64,000 bases of DNA from Siphonodentalium dalli (Eukaryota; Mollusca; Scaphopoda; Gadilida; Siphonodentaliidae): assembly GCA_032622095.1 (NCBI GenBank), contig CP136067.1, forward strand, positions 59,623,899 through 59,687,898, read 5' to 3'. Below the pieces are notes generated by a model. The model was not told the DNA's origin. It made no database searches and worked only from the letters and a program-made list of their open reading frames with translations. This document shows, piece by piece, positions 1 through 12,100 of this stretch. The position numbers were made by a program, and so were the translations under genes. Position 1 is the first letter of the stretch. Each line of letters begins with the position of its first letter.

Positions 1-874
1 CATACATAGTTATTATAAGATTAATAATATAAAGCATCGAGCATACATTTATTCCAAGATGTAAAACATTATCTATCAAAGTTGAATATATAACAAGTAT
101 AGGGTACTAAATGATAAACATCTCAACATTCCCCTCCATAGAAATGTTTGGAGTCTTTATTGGGAAGTTTTCAATCATGGAATGTAACCATAGCACAAAG
201 TCATTTATGGCAGCTCTACGGTAATCATACATATTAATACTATCAATGGATTCTAAAACTGAGTTTTAACTGATCAACCATTCCACGTAAGAAAGTGAAC
301 AAGATGATGAACTACTCCATGTACAGTAGTACAACTTGTTTATAAATGTTTAGTACATATTGTCATTTTTCTGGTAGTGAATGGTGATTTCAACAACACA
401 CATTTAATCCAATGTCAGAGCTTTCCATCAATAATCTTATTCAAGGTACAGTTTGTTTTATTCAAATAAGTTGATTGAATCTATTTTTGATTGAGAAAAG
501 AAAATAAGTTTAAGGACGTAATGATATGAAAATCATCAGAAATCATGGCCACTGAACATTTTGATGGTAAAAATTATTTTAATGTAGATCTGATAATGAT
601 ATGTTTGATTTAAGTCAAATTCTCATTCACTGTCAATTCAGATATTTGATTCCAAGAGCTCCCATATTCCCAATTCAAATGGGTTAGTTGTAAACAGACC
701 CCCAAATAAATCAGTGAATCTGATATGAATGAACAATAAATGAAAAGTAATTAATATCCAACAATACATCAACAATTGAAAAAATATATAAACTTGATAT
801 GCATGTAGAAAACAATACATGTATACATACATGTATACCTAATATAATATGAATTGTTTGATCAAAGCATCAGA
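1..874 (-). other. 3' flank and probable 3' UTR of the Src-family kinase gene
   Basis: AT-rich sequence immediately downstream, on the minus strand, of the kinase stop codon. Three minus-strand AATAAA hexamers (seen as TTTATT on the plus strand at 457-462, 156-161 and 48-53) are candidate polyadenylation signals. The short reading frame at 638-832 has no recognisable domain and looks like chance. No other gene is visible here. Confidence 0.5.
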
Positions 875-2398
875 TTAATCATAGCTTGTTTGGGTTGATA
901 CAAGGAAGTCATCAAATGTTACATGTAAGTACTCAAATGTGGGTCTGTTATCAGATGTCTTATTCCAGCATTTCAACATGATATCATAATATGAATCAGG
1001 ACATGTAATCACACCACTCTGAGGTTTAGGCATTCTGTACCCTTTCTCAACCCTACTCAACACTTCACCTCCAGACATACCAGCATACGGTACTCTGCCT
1101 AAGGTAATTAGCTCATATAGTAAGACACCAAATGACCAGACATCAGACTTAATACTGAACTTTCTATCATAAGCTGCTTCAGGAGCTGTCCATTTCACTG
1201 GGAATTTAGTTTTCTCTGTTGCCTGATAGATGTCTTCTTCTATGATTCTTGCCAAACCAAAATCAGCTACTTTCGCATCCATGTGGACCCCAACTAAGAT
1301 GTTTGCTGCTCTCAAGTCCCTATGGACAAAGTTCTCCCTTTCCAAATATGCCATGCCTTCAGCAACCTGTGCAGCCATTTCTATTATTGTGTCAAACTTG
1401 AGTGTTTTTCCCTCATCTTTGTGCATGAAGTCAAGTAGAGCACCATTAGCCATCAATTCGGTTATAATATAGATTGGCTCAGTCTCAGTACAGACAGCTA
1501 GAAGCTGTACAAGACGGCGGTGTCGCAACTTGTGCATGAGAATAGCCTCAGACAAGAAATCTTCTGGAGTCATTGTACCTGTTTTCAAAGTTTTCACTGC
1601 AACATCTACTGTATTTCTCCATTTTGCAGCAAAAACATCTCCGAAGCATCCGCTTCCAAGTTTCTTGTTCAATTTAATAGATTCCCTAAGAACTTCAAGC
1701 TCTCGGAATTGGACCTGTGGTGGTTCTCTTGGGCAAACAGTTGTTAATCGACAACACAGTCCATCAGCACCAGTTAGATAATGACGGATAAGGTTGAATA
1801 TTACATCAAATGTTCTTCTGGGACTGATATATAATCCTCCATTATCCAGTTTTCTAATCCTATAATGCTTGACGCAACTGTCATTTACTCGCTGATCAAA
1901 GTCCCTGACAGACAAGACATATGACTGCTTATCGGTTGATTCCCTTACTAAATATGAACCGGTTGGATTTCCTTGTGTTAATAAATATTTGTCGGCTTCC
2001 TTTCGATCAACGTCAAACCACCAATCTTGTGCTTGGACAGAATTATCATCTTTACAAACATAATTGCTTGGGATGTACCCTTTCTGGCCAGTTGTTAGGT
2101 GCGTAGCGAGCCACCAATCAGATGTTTGTGACGATTCTTCGACTTCTAATCTGTCACCTTTACGAAATGTTAGATCATCTTCGTTTATGGCATCAAAGTC
2201 ATATAAAGCTTTGAAAGTTTGTCCCTCTTTGGCCTGTGGTGGTGATGGCAGCGGTCTAATTGGTGACGTTGCTGTATCTCCACCAGCGTTGATATCGGAC
2301 ATTCGCACCGCGCAGCCCCCTGCATTTTGATTGATCGGCCCATCTGGGTGCGGTAGAGGGTCAGGTTTCGGCTTGTTTCTCCCCAAACAATTGCCCAT
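875..2398 (-). CDS. Src-family non-receptor tyrosine kinase, single exon
   Basis: A complete 507-residue SH3-SH2-kinase protein in one uninterrupted frame. It would phosphorylate protein tyrosines at the inner face of the plasma membrane. The N-terminus MGNCLG offers Gly2 for myristoylation and Cys4 for palmitoylation. SH3 spans about 62-115 (ALYDF at 64-68). SH2 spans about 126-218 (YLVRES, phosphotyrosine-binding Arg152). The kinase domain spans about 241-497: glycine loop GSGCFG 248-253, Lys269, alpha-C Glu284, Thr313 gatekeeper, HRDLRAAN 359-366 (the Src-type loop), DFG 379-381, activation-loop Tyr391, APE 405-407. All catalytic residues are present. Oddities: there are no introns; the Trp that usually opens the kinase domain (WEIPRES) is Leu here (LEVLRES); and the chain ends one residue after the tail tyrosine (Tyr506-Asp507), where Src continues for several more residues. 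ATG at 2398 is chosen because it gives the acylation motif. Family certain; Src, Fyn or Yes orthology not resolved. Confidence 0.93.
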   Translation of the reverse strand: MGNCLGRNKPKPDPLPHPDGPINQNAGGCAVRMSDINAGGDTATSPIRPLPSPPQAKEGQTFKALYDFDAINEDDLTFRKGDRLEVEESSQTSDWWLATHLTTGQKGYIPSNYVCKDDNSVQAQDWWFDVDRKEADKYLLTQGNPTGSYLVRESTDKQSYVLSVRDFDQRVNDSCVKHYRIRKLDNGGLYISPRRTFDVIFNLIRHYLTGADGLCCRLTTVCPREPPQVQFRELEVLRESIKLNKKLGSGCFGDVFAAKWRNTVDVAVKTLKTGTMTPEDFLSEAILMHKLRHRRLVQLLAVCTETEPIYIITELMANGALLDFMHKDEGKTLKFDTIIEMAAQVAEGMAYLERENFVHRDLRAANILVGVHMDAKVADFGLARIIEEDIYQATEKTKFPVKWTAPEAAYDRKFSIKSDVWSFGVLLYELITLGRVPYAGMSGGEVLSRVEKGYRMPKPQSGVITCPDSYYDIMLKCWNKTSDNRPTFEYLHVTFDDFLVSTQTSYD

Positions 2399-2638
2399 AA
2401 TTGGCGATAATACCCTTGTACGTCAGCTTGCAATCTCCAATGGGAACACTTCGTGGTGGTTGTATGGGAAAAACACTTTTAAACTCGGGTAAAACTTTCT
2501 TTTTTCTTTCAGGTAAACCAGGAAGTGGAAATTCAACTTCCGCGTCGCAGTCTTAAGGGAGATAATTTTGACAACTTAGGAATGTGGCATGATGTAAAAC
2601 ATGGGACTGCGCATGCAGTCTGGATTGCACTACTAAAC
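2399..2638. promoter_or_regulatory. 5' flank or leader of the kinase gene
   Basis: This is the only unique-looking DNA between the kinase start and the first repeat, so promoter or 5' UTR elements should lie here. A TTAAGGGAGATAA word near 2553-2565 resembles a repeat word common in mollusc genomes. No TATA box or initiator could be assigned confidently. A non-coding first exon farther upstream would now be separated from the gene by the retrotransposon block. Confidence 0.3.
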
Positions 2639-2752
2639 AGTAACGCTCTAAATAATCGACTCCTTAACCACAGCAGAATTATGGGTAACTTTTCAGGATT
2701 TAGTCGGAAATATGGCTTGTTGCCATTCACCGGAAAGCTCTCACTCAGTAAA
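2639..2752. repeat. Single arm of a palindromic miniature element
   Basis: This stretch matches one arm of the palindromic element at 49237-49449, sharing the TTATGGGTAACTTTTCAGG core and the ATGGCTTGTTGCCATTCA segment. A second solitary arm lies at 49822-49930. Half-palindromes of this kind can arise when one arm is lost by replication slippage or excision. It carries no coding sequence. Confidence 0.7.
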
Positions 2753-2777
2753 TATTGAAGACAGCTATTTGGGGAGT

Positions 2778-3093
2778 TGTTATAATTATGGGGTACAGTG
2801 CAGCATTGTGAATAATTATACATGAAGTGCAAGTGTGAAATAATACCTTTTAATAATACAGCAATAGAAATACACGATGTTGTCAATAGGTTGGTTTGGA
2901 TTTAAGTGATGGGTTTCCGTCAGCCTCGTCATCTCGTGAACTTCCGGCTATCTTCGGGCATCCTCGGTGGTTTCCGGATTTTCCCGTATCTTCGCTCCAA
3001 TATCGCTATATTGGAGCCGTTTGCCGAGAAGTATCTATTTGATACAGGTTTTTACTCTACCAGGCCTAACTATTAAAACCCATAAATACAACA
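2778..3093 (-). repeat. 3' LTR of R1
   Basis: A 316-bp repeat starting TGTTATAATT and ending ATACAACA (TG...CA). It matches 13387-13701 except for one base in the TTCCGG(A/G)TTTTCC stretch and one extra T in the GGTTTTTACTC run. Two further members bound R2. R1 LTRs differ from R2 LTRs at four diagnostic sites, which indicates two closely related subfamilies. Confidence 0.95.
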
Positions 3094-3107
3094 CTCTTCC
3101 CCATTTT
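3094..3107 (-). promoter_or_regulatory. Polypurine tract of R1
   Basis: Read on the minus strand, the sequence directly abutting the 3' LTR is AAAATGGGGAAGAG, a purine tract of the kind that primes plus-strand DNA synthesis in LTR elements. R2 has the same tract next to its 3' LTR at about 15991-16004. Its position fixes the minus-strand orientation of both elements. Confidence 0.8.
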
Positions 3108-3624
3108 AATAAAAAGAACGACCAACCTACTCTAAAATTCAGGGAAGGTGGATATACCCACACCTCTTGGCCCAAAATGAGGCAGCATAGTTCTCAGAGA
3201 CATGGTTACCACCTCTCTGAGACCTCTCAATGAACACGTCCGCTCTGATGGGTTCCAAAAACCCATGTTACGAACCCACGGGCCAAAACAGGGTTACTTG
3301 CTTGTGTTAAAGGCCCAAAATTCCTTATAGAGAAAAGATGGCAAATACGTGTCCGAGAGGTGTATCTCGTGCATGTCTCGACCGCCATCTCGATGGCAAC
3401 ACATCATTAAATAGGGGTCTTATGGCGAATATATATCACATAGAAAAATCCGGTTGGCTTCCTTATATTTCACAAATGGGAGGTTTGAGTGACAAAATTG
3501 GCTGTTTTTGGGATGTCCGTTATTGGGTATCAGATTTTATGAGCTCAGAAACTTGAGTAATCCGTTACTATATTATACAAGTCCTATGTAATTATCTCAC
3601 TTGTATGACCGATTCTCGCATTAA

Positions 3625-4093
3625 AGGTACTCAACCCGTAAAGAGGGTCCCCATCTCAACAGATTCCAACAACAACAATCCGATCAGAGGGTCCTATATT
3701 ACTATTTCTTTGGCTTTGGGGGTAAAAAATATTTGATTCGAGTCGAGGAACCCATCAAACAAAGCTCAGAGTTATTAGATATTGATTTTTCAAATTTGTT
3801 ATGTTCTCGAGATGAGTACTAATAACTGCCGTAATCTGCTCTGGATGTGTACTCCAAATCTATTCAAACAGACAAGGATGAATAACTCTAAAATCAAGTG
3901 GTAATTTTAACGCAATTTTGACTGAGTTCTGGGCCAGATAGTATTCCAGATAATGAAAAATAATAGATTTCTAAAATCGATATCTAACAAATCTGAGCTT
4001 TGATGGGTGACTTCCTCGACTCGAATCAAATATTTTTGACCCCCGAAGCCATTGAAATAGTAATTGAGAGGAGTTTTATCGGGTTGAGTACCT
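3625..4093. mobile_element. TTAA-site miniature element, copy A
   Basis: A 469-bp non-coding element with TIRs AGGTACTCAACCCG / CGGGTTGAGTACCT and TSD TTAA (3621-3624, 4094-4097). The inverted sister transposon near 57775-57795 has a single TTAA and no insert, which confirms both boundaries. TTAA duplications are typical of piggyBac and Kolobok transposases. Further copies lie at 58362-58841 and 60803-61125. Confidence 0.9.
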
Positions 4094-5124
4094 TTAAAAA
4101 CCGATTATTCTATAACGTTACTATATTTGGAAGCAGTCCACCATGGTATGTTGTCCGTGAAAACGGTGTTTTCTCCGTTACCATCAATTTAAATCGTCAT
4201 ACCTGACAGATACAACATGCTATACGTGCCTAATTTTATACAAAGAAACGCAGTATTACATGTTACCTGGGGAACATATAGCTCTAAATGCAAATGAATC
4301 ATATGTAGAAATAACGAGAGATGAGTTGCCACTCCCAAAACAGTTTATTTAAGGATGTTTTCTCCGTTACCACCATAAAACATAGAAAATCGACGAGTTA
4401 ACTCCAACTGCTAATCTCATCTGAAGGAACGTCTATCAAGCCCAAAATATCACATGAGCATGTTGAAATTAATATCACAAGACTTTTGTATATGGTTGTA
4501 AACAATATGCGGTTTTCTCCGTTACCATTTTCTCCGTTACCAGCGAACACCAGAAGGTCATTCTTTAGGCACATATGAACCCCGTGGCGATACTATATCG
4601 GCAGTCTGGGTTTGTTTGACTCAGATCAACACAAAAAACTAACCAGGTTAATTACAAATAGGGGAGACCCGGGCAAATGTTTTCAAGGAAATTTAGATAG
4701 GATTTTCGCCGGAAAAAAACTGGAAAGCCGTTGATTGGTATATAATTCATCGGCGCATATAATCGGGTGATCATTGATATCGAACAACATCTCGGTATGT
4801 CCCTTTTGGAACCTCTTGTTTTGTCCCACTTTGCCCGTGCCTTTGGGCAAAGCGGGACACCGCACTGGGCAAAGTGGGACAATGTGCCAGGCTATCCGGG
4901 CAAAATGGGACAGCAAAATCAAAGAGACAGTGCGGGTTGCTATTGCTCAGACTGCTACAGACAGACGGTCTCTGAGTTTCTGTTGGGTTATGAAGGGTGG
5001 ATTTCTTGTCTGGCGACCAGCGTTATCTATCTTAACGATATATTCACCCCGTTACAGTACCGATTAAAACGAAGATGACTTCCATTCCTTATTATACTTA
5101 TTCGAAAATTGTATAATTATGTCA

Positions 5125-5700
5125 AACAAAGGGTTTTGTATGGTGCCCCCCCCCCCCCCCCCACACAGATATTCTATCCACGCACCCATCCAGATCCAAA
5201 GTGGCCGCCGTCCAGAAGGGTTCAAATAGGGCACCATGCCTTTTCTCACCAGATTTAGGTCAAACATAAGGTGTGTGTAGGGAGCCAATCTAAATACCCC
5301 CCCCCTTCACAACACCACGATCCAATGGACACCATCCAGAGATGTTCAAATAGGGCACCCATGGCATTTCTCGACCCCTTGGTCGATTTAGTTAAAACAA
5401 ATGGTGCCCCAAGATAATCTAAATATTCACCCCTTTCACACCACCCAGATCCAAAATGGCCGCCGACCAGAATGGTTCAAATAGGACATCGATGCCATTT
5501 CTCGTCCCGTTGACCGATTTAGGTCAAACAAAGGGTGTTGTAGGGTGCTCCTCCCATGCAGATACTCTTTCCAAACACCCCACACACCTCAACCTGATCC
5601 ATTGTCCAGAGGGGTTCAAAATAGGACACCCATGCTATTTCCCAGCCCCTTGGCCGATTTAGGTCAATCAAAGGGTGTTATATATTGTTCCTGATGTCAG
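5125..5700. repeat. Degenerate tandem array, about four units, with a 17-C tract
   Basis: Roughly 120-140-bp units share GGTTCAAATAGG.CACC, ATGCCATTTCTC, CGATTTAGGTCAAACAAAGGGTG and CCAAAATGGCCGCC segments. The array begins beside a run of 17 C at 5146-5162. The inverted sister transposon carries the same array at about 56165-56770, so amplification predates separation of the two copies. Confidence 0.75.
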
Positions 5701-6010
5701 ATACATCCACTACATTTCGGTTTCACCCACCAGCCAATATCGAAACAGACAGTCAGTAATCATTCTAAGATGGGCGTGAAATGTTCGTGAGTCTAATGGT
5801 TCTCGGTCAACAGTCATCAAAGGCAAGCGAGCTTCAAAAAAGAGTGCAGAAAATAACTGTCAAGATGCGTATCCTTGTGCATGGAAGTGTGGATGGGTTT
5901 ATTGTGATCCACTCGACTCCAGTAAACGCGACGAATGGGTGTTGTGCTCAGATTTCATGAAGGTTGCGGAGAGGATTACGGTGTCTTTGACGACGGTGAT
6001 AATTTCACGT
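5690..6010 (+). pseudogene. Remnant of unidentified transposon protein (internally deleted)
   Basis: This matches the reverse complement of the coding remnant at 55480-56331, but about 320 bp present there are missing here (junction near 5780, after the stretch encoding SKMGVK). The retained distal part can be read as a cysteine-rich segment containing KCGWVYCDPL and EWVLC, which looks like the edge of a small zinc-binding domain. No open frame of useful length remains. Confidence 0.5.
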
Positions 6011-7261
6011 GTTTGTCATGTTTAGACGTATAGACTCAATGTGAATGACACTAGTAACGATGCCATTTATTCAATTGATTTATATAGGCAGGAAATTAAT
6101 TGAAGGCTACTATATAGCTATTTAAAATTAATTTCGAATTTTAATCATATTGTATTCTATTACCAATCCATGAATAAAACAATGCATTTTGTTTTGGCAG
6201 TTTTTTTGGAAACTTGTCCAAAACCGGTTTGAATATAGAAAATATTCCTCATTCATAAACTTGTATACATGTCGTGTATAAATATATATAGGTGTTTTCT
6301 CCGTTACCATCATGTCCATGCTAATATTACATCGGACGTTTGAATTGTCAGGTATTCCTTGTTCGACCTAATTATATTAACACATTCTTATATTTATGTA
6401 ATAAAATAAAATTGAATGGCATGATTGCGCAGGTCTTATTTTTAGATGCACAGAATTGTGTGCACCAGCATATATAGATCAATCATATGGGTTTACTGGA
6501 AACACATACACATTCAAAGTACATGGGACTGCATGTAGTTTCAAATAATAGTTAAAATATGTTTCCAGCGAAGTTAGAAATTCAACCGAATACGTTTGTG
6601 TCACATATTATTCAAAATTTAGTGTGTATCAACGATTCGCAATATTTAGGAACATAAAGACCCAAAATGTGTTTTCTCCGTTACCACGCCCACTGTAATA
6701 TATGTGTGTCGCATATCACAAACGCCACATCAATATTTTCCACATGTTTTGTTTTCGAAAACGTATATATCCCCACATAAGAAATTGGCACATTTCGTCT
6801 GTCTATACACCATATATAGAGTGATAGAGAGCGTTCGATTCGGAATGAATTTTCAATTGCACGGTAATCCTAAGATATACGGGTAGCCATTGACCCTAAA
6901 CATCTGGCTAGTGACAGCTCGAATCATGAGTATTTGATAAAATTGCATGCATGCGACTATATAGCCACCATTGTGTATTGATTGTGACAATATAAAACTG
7001 TTGCCACGTGTTTAAATGGATTGTACGTACAAATATGATACCTTTTCGGGTTGGTAACGGAGAAAACATGCATAAAAATGCCTACCGTTTTCATGGCAGC
7101 TTAAACATATAGGAACATGATCCTCCGGTGCTCATTTTAACGTGACACATTCCACACATACTATATTTTCATATTATGGTGATGATAACCGGCATATCGA
7201 AAAAAAAAAAATTCGATTTGATTGCAAACTACATGTCGATTTAAGGAATTTTAGGCCTAAA

Positions 7262-8740
7262 AATAATATTAAACCCTTAACAAATTCTAGCTAAATGAAT
7301 TTTGAACTACAGAATTTTGAACTTCAATCGTAGGATCAGGTAATTTTATTACCATCAGCTGATAGTAATAAGAGGTACGAGTAATTGTCACGAGATATTT
7401 TGAATCTGGCATAGTTTTCGTGTGCTGAGATTTCTCTCATGTGGGTGTGTTTGCGTCAAAAGGACAGCAGTCCTCTTCATCGGGAACTTGTCAAATCAAC
7501 TAATGGCTCTGTATGAGATAAGCTCTAACGTATGTCGTTTGACTTATTTCTTGCTAAGTTTAATTTGATATATTGCCCCGACCCGCATCACATATATTCA
7601 ATTGAACCGCATCATATTCAGACTGCAGCTGCAATCTAACCATCTTCAATATTTATGCGATTATTCCAACATTATCGTAGACCATTGATGAGAGTTAGCA
7701 AACGCTCATAAAATTTCCATTGGATCGGCCCATCTCTGAGCTGGTCTATTATGCGTGCGATGTTTTTATATTTTGTTTTATTTTAGAGTTATTGTTCTTT
7801 GTTGAATGTTACTGTTAACGATTCTTGAGTTCTCACAATTGGATGATGATGATAATACGATTGAAAACCATTTTTGTGAGCGGATATCATGGACTGGGTG
7901 TCAAATATATATACATTCCCAAAAATGTACTGTTACTAGAAAGTAGGAATACAACAACTTGTGGATTGGCGGGTGCATGCCTACATATGCCACTAAAAAG
8001 AGGGTGCAGACTTTACAACATAAACAACCCCCTACTCTCATATCTAATCGGGACCAATGGGTGATAGTGTTAGTTGACCCTATACTGCTGGGTGATAATG
8101 TTATATTCAGCACGAGTGCCGACTCCCGTGCACTTATAATGATACACATACAAATGAAGGCAATGTTAGTGGTGAATTGGAAGAAACACAGAAATTTAAT
8201 AGTTAATCCCTATTTAATTTCTACCGAACGCCAATCCACTAGACACGACCAAAGAAAGGTAAATAGAAACATAAGATATAAAAAGAAACTCCTTGGTAAT
8301 ATTCGAGCCTTAGTGCGTAATCGTTTTCATTATGGTCATGTGATTAAACGCTCTTTATTGTCTATTCAGCAGAACAGAATGGAGGTTAGGATAAGGCATA
8401 CTGTTGTAACTATATTTAAATTAGGCACTCTCGGATTAACAGCAAGTTCAGATGTTCATTATGGTTTATCTCAATTTTTGTAAACATTACTTTCTGTTGC
8501 TATATATTTCTGTTCTGGCAATATATGCACTCTCTGCAATGCAGAGGTGCCTTTAACAATAGCATGTGTATTCTCTTCTGAACAGCAGGTCAGAAGAGAC
8601 AAGATGCTTGTGAGCTTGAGTGATCATTTCAGTATCAATCCTACATTTGATGGAAGCCTACATTTAAGGAAGGCTCGTCACTATACTTAGATGCAGGAGA
8701 TTGTGACGATATGCTGTGGACGTAGTTAATACCATAATTA
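7262..8740. other. 3' internal region of R1 (no recognised protein)
   Basis: This lies between gag and the 3' LTR of R1 and is repeated in R2 at about 16775-17921, 19291-19559 and 20041-20091. On the minus (element-sense) strand I see no pol-like protein. On the opposite strand a frame of 174 codons (7959-8483) corresponds to 192 codons in R2 (17367-17945), sharing stretches such as YATKKRVQTLQHKQPP. Several indels separate the copies and I recognise no domain. Confidence 0.6.
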
Positions 8741-9126
8741 GTATGCAGATATACATGTAATTTATCTGCATGTGTGCCCAAAAACCAGCTGGCTTTGGTG
8801 AATGAAATTTTTTATAAAAAAAACAGGCCACATCTCTATTACACTTTTCAATCACTCCATTTACCCCGTTAAAAATAGAAAAAAATCATTTTCCTATGAG
8901 ATCACAACTTAATTATTGTCGCGATGGTATACGAGGTCCGTGCATTACATGGAGAGTGTTAGTGCAAGAAGCTTTTTGCTTTCTTTCGCCATAACAGTGT
9001 GAACATCCATAATGACGAAAATGGTGTGATTACAGCCCTGGCTACTAGGTCATTACTAGTGCAACGTTTCAATGACTTGTGCAAGAAACAGCGAGGACCA
9101 TTCATTTTGGTTGACTTTTTGCAAAT

Positions 9127-12100
9127 TTATTTGTCCTTAGTTTGTTCGACTGTGGTTTCAGTATTTGAACATATTGAAAATATAGAGTTAGTGCGCCTTG
9201 TTTCTTTCTTGATTACGCAAGGCCCTACTCTGATAACATGTGTTTCTGGCATGTCAGTATTGGACAAACTATTATCACTCTGGTGCGATTCGACAAATTT
9301 AGCCGTTTCGGATGATTTAGTATTATTTGTGACGTCACACTGTGGTTGCATTTCGAGCGACTGTGTGTCCCACGATTGTGGTATAGAAATGATCGTTTTG
9401 GATTTTAAACAGAACACGTCACTTGTTTGCAATGAAATTTGCGACAGAGAGCGGAGACACTGATCGGAAATCCCACTTAAATTTGATGTATTTGATTGCG
9501 ATTTCAGAAGAAATCGATTTGTTCGTTAGATTCTTCGTTATTTAGTGTGTTCGATTGCGATTCCCGCCGTAGAAATCGTTCATTAAATGCATCATTACTT
9601 CTCCCGTTGTTCCATTGAGGAAATGATATGGATTTATCTACAACATGTATATCTCTGGTTCGCGGCGGACTGTCGTTTTCCGATTCAAAATAATCACACG
9701 ATAAATCTATCACCTCTTGGTTCGTAATATTGGCATCGCCAAAAGTTACGTTTCGGTTAAATTGGTGGAATCGAACATGTTCTATAGCAGCAGCCATAGA
9801 CTCTGTTGGGGTAGACACTTCTCGAAACTTTAGTTCTTCGACTTGCGGCTGATCATTATCACCGAACCTATTCCCCATTTCTATAAGGATTTCCTTGAAC
9901 GTCATATGCGAACTATTTTCTTCGAGCGACTTGTGATAGTCGAGGGCGGAACCCTCCAGACAAGATGACAGTGTAGCTTTACATTCGGCTTTATTCCAAC
10001 GTTGAAATTCAGCAAATGAACGGAATTCGAAGTCAAACGGCTGCCCAGTTACTTTATCGCCCTTTGATAATGGTATTTGTGGCGTTATTGAGTTTGCTCC
10101 ATTTATAGATACATCTCGACAATAATTTTGTCTGGGTCCCGTGTCAGCAGACGCAGGCATATTTTGGGCTGGTTTTGCATTTACCTTCTCGCGCCCGGAT
10201 GTTACTGAAATTCCACTGATTGTTGGTTCCCGTAATGAGTTTTGGTCAGACCGACGTTGAAATGTTATGTCAACATCACCCCTTTCTGGCGATTTGGTTA
10301 GATTTTTCGTTGTAACAGTTTGGTAACCACCATAAACTTGTTCGTCAGTTCCGCTAATTGTTATAGGAACATTTTGCATAGGTGGGTTAGTTGGAATTCT
10401 GCCAGATGGAACATTCTGAGTAGTAACTAAACTCAGATTGTTGGACTGGACCATGATCGGGGGGTTATTTAGTACCTGTATCTGAGGTACTGACGCATTC
10501 TCACCGTATTGTGTTGGCGGAACCTGTGGATCCACTCCCAATTGCATAGCTACATTTGAGGGTTGCGTTGTAGGTTGCATTGGTATTTGCTGATACGGTT
10601 GTTGACTAACAACCGGAGTCTGTCGAGAGTTTGTAGGTGGTTGATCTGTTATCGGAATATAAGGCACATTTTGACCAAAAACATCCGTAAGCATCCAACC
10701 AGTTTGCTGTTTGGGGTCATTTCCACACGATGGTGCGGTGACAAACTGTTGACTCATCGGACCAGGACTGTTCGTTGGAGGATTCATTGTTGTCCCCACG
10801 GGGAAATTTTGCCCATTCCCCATTGACTGCATCCCGGAAACTGTCTGGGCAGAAGGGATGGCTCCGGCAATCATGTTTGTCGCTACAGACATCATTGCCT
10901 GATTTAAATAGCCCCCAGGCGGGATTTGAACTGTCATAGCTTGATTATACCCTGGTTGTGGAGGAATATTCACTGCAGGGTTATATTGCTGTGCCAAAGC
11001 TTGGTGTATTTCTCCGGATTGGTTTACCACCGGTTTGCTAACGGGTGGGACCGAAACTGGTGACACGGACATTGTAGAAACCTCATTCTGAGGTACATGT
11101 TGGGGCACAGAACCCGACACAGAATTCCCCAGCCAAACTTGATTCGCCCCTGCATTGCTTTGCATTGCCCCTAGTTGACCCTATAATGTCCCTGAAGTCG
11201 TGCACACATTTTGGGTAGGCATACTCCGAATGTTTGTACCCAATGGTGTTTTATTTGGAACATAGCCATGTGGTAGTGACACTGTGGTCATGGGCCAAGA
11301 TGTCGGCTGTACTGCCGGTGTCTGTACAGGAAGATATATTTGTTTGAATGTACGATCTCCAAAGGGAGCATAATCTGTAGTATCTCCTTTATACCGAGTC
11401 CCATTCAGCTGAATGGGGGCAGTAGCCAACTTGGAAATCGGACACGTCCCTGTACTGGAACATGTGTAAGGAGACGTTGGTACTTGCATACCTTTCCAAC
11501 CCAGTACGTCGCCCTTGTTGGGATACGGTTTCCACCTCTTTGAAATTGGTTTCGCTCTCCTAGTGGACCCTGGATTTGTTACGTTATCAACATTGTGAAT
11601 TCCCTCAACTTGCTTTGGTCTAACGACCTCGTGACTTCCCACTGGTTGTGGACTCACTTGATCTGTGACCACCTGAGCGCCATAATTAAGGAAAGGCGAA
11701 GCAAACATTTGCATGTTATGTGGATTGAATACCGGCGGATTCCAATATGGCGGCGGTACATGTGGGCGACACCAAAATTGTGGCACGCACGGTTGCACGT
11801 CTCTGGGTTGATAAGAGATATATGAACCATTTGTTGTCTGATCTGGTGTCAAATTTGTGTCCGATTGTGGAATTGTTACCGTCGTATCTGGAATTGTGGA
11901 CATCAGCAGATTTCGTATCCCATTTCCCGATAAGTAACTGGACATATTTTGCACCTTGGTAACTTGGGCCCCTGAATCAGAAATGGTACCGTCAACATTA
12001 GTTGGGTACAATGGTTGTTGGTATGTCATGTTTTGATTCGTTCCAACTGCCATTTGTTCTGTATTCGGTGTTTGGACATTGCTAGCCTGCCAAGCGTTAA

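Larger units (their letters stand above)
4169..7066. repeat. Seven dispersed copies of a 14-bp motif in transposon copy 1
   Basis: TTTTCTCCGTTACC occurs exactly at 4169-4182, 4358-4371, 4513-4526, 4528-4541, 6295-6308 and 6672-6685, and as its reverse complement at 7053-7066. Six related sites lie in the inverted copy (53821, 54199, 54566, 57350 with one mismatch, 57505, 57696). I did not notice the motif elsewhere in the window. Repeated subterminal words in DNA transposons are often transposase-binding sites; that role is inferred here. Confidence 0.8.
3308..7261. mobile_element. 4-kb TIR DNA transposon, copy 1 (inside R1)
   Basis: The element (3312-7257) is bounded by TIRs GGCCCAAAATTCCTTA and TAAGGAATTTTAGGCC and flanked by a 4-bp TSD TAAA (3308-3311 and 7258-7261). 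The matching position in R2 (about 16775, GTGTTAAACCC) lacks the insert and serves as the empty site; R1 has an extra 12 bp beside the right TSD. A second, inverted copy at 53712-58103 has TSD ATAT. Contents: a nested TTAA miniature element, seven copies of a 14-bp motif, a four-unit tandem array and a broken coding region. A 4-bp A/T TSD fits several superfamilies (for example Sola or Chapaev), so the superfamily is left open. Confidence 0.85.

Noticed and set aside
4652-5078. Overlapping frames with PLCP/SHFA words on both strands (also 56870-57191)
   Set aside because: Generated by GGGCAAAGTGGGACA-type repeats in the 4-kb transposon; no consistent frame between copies.
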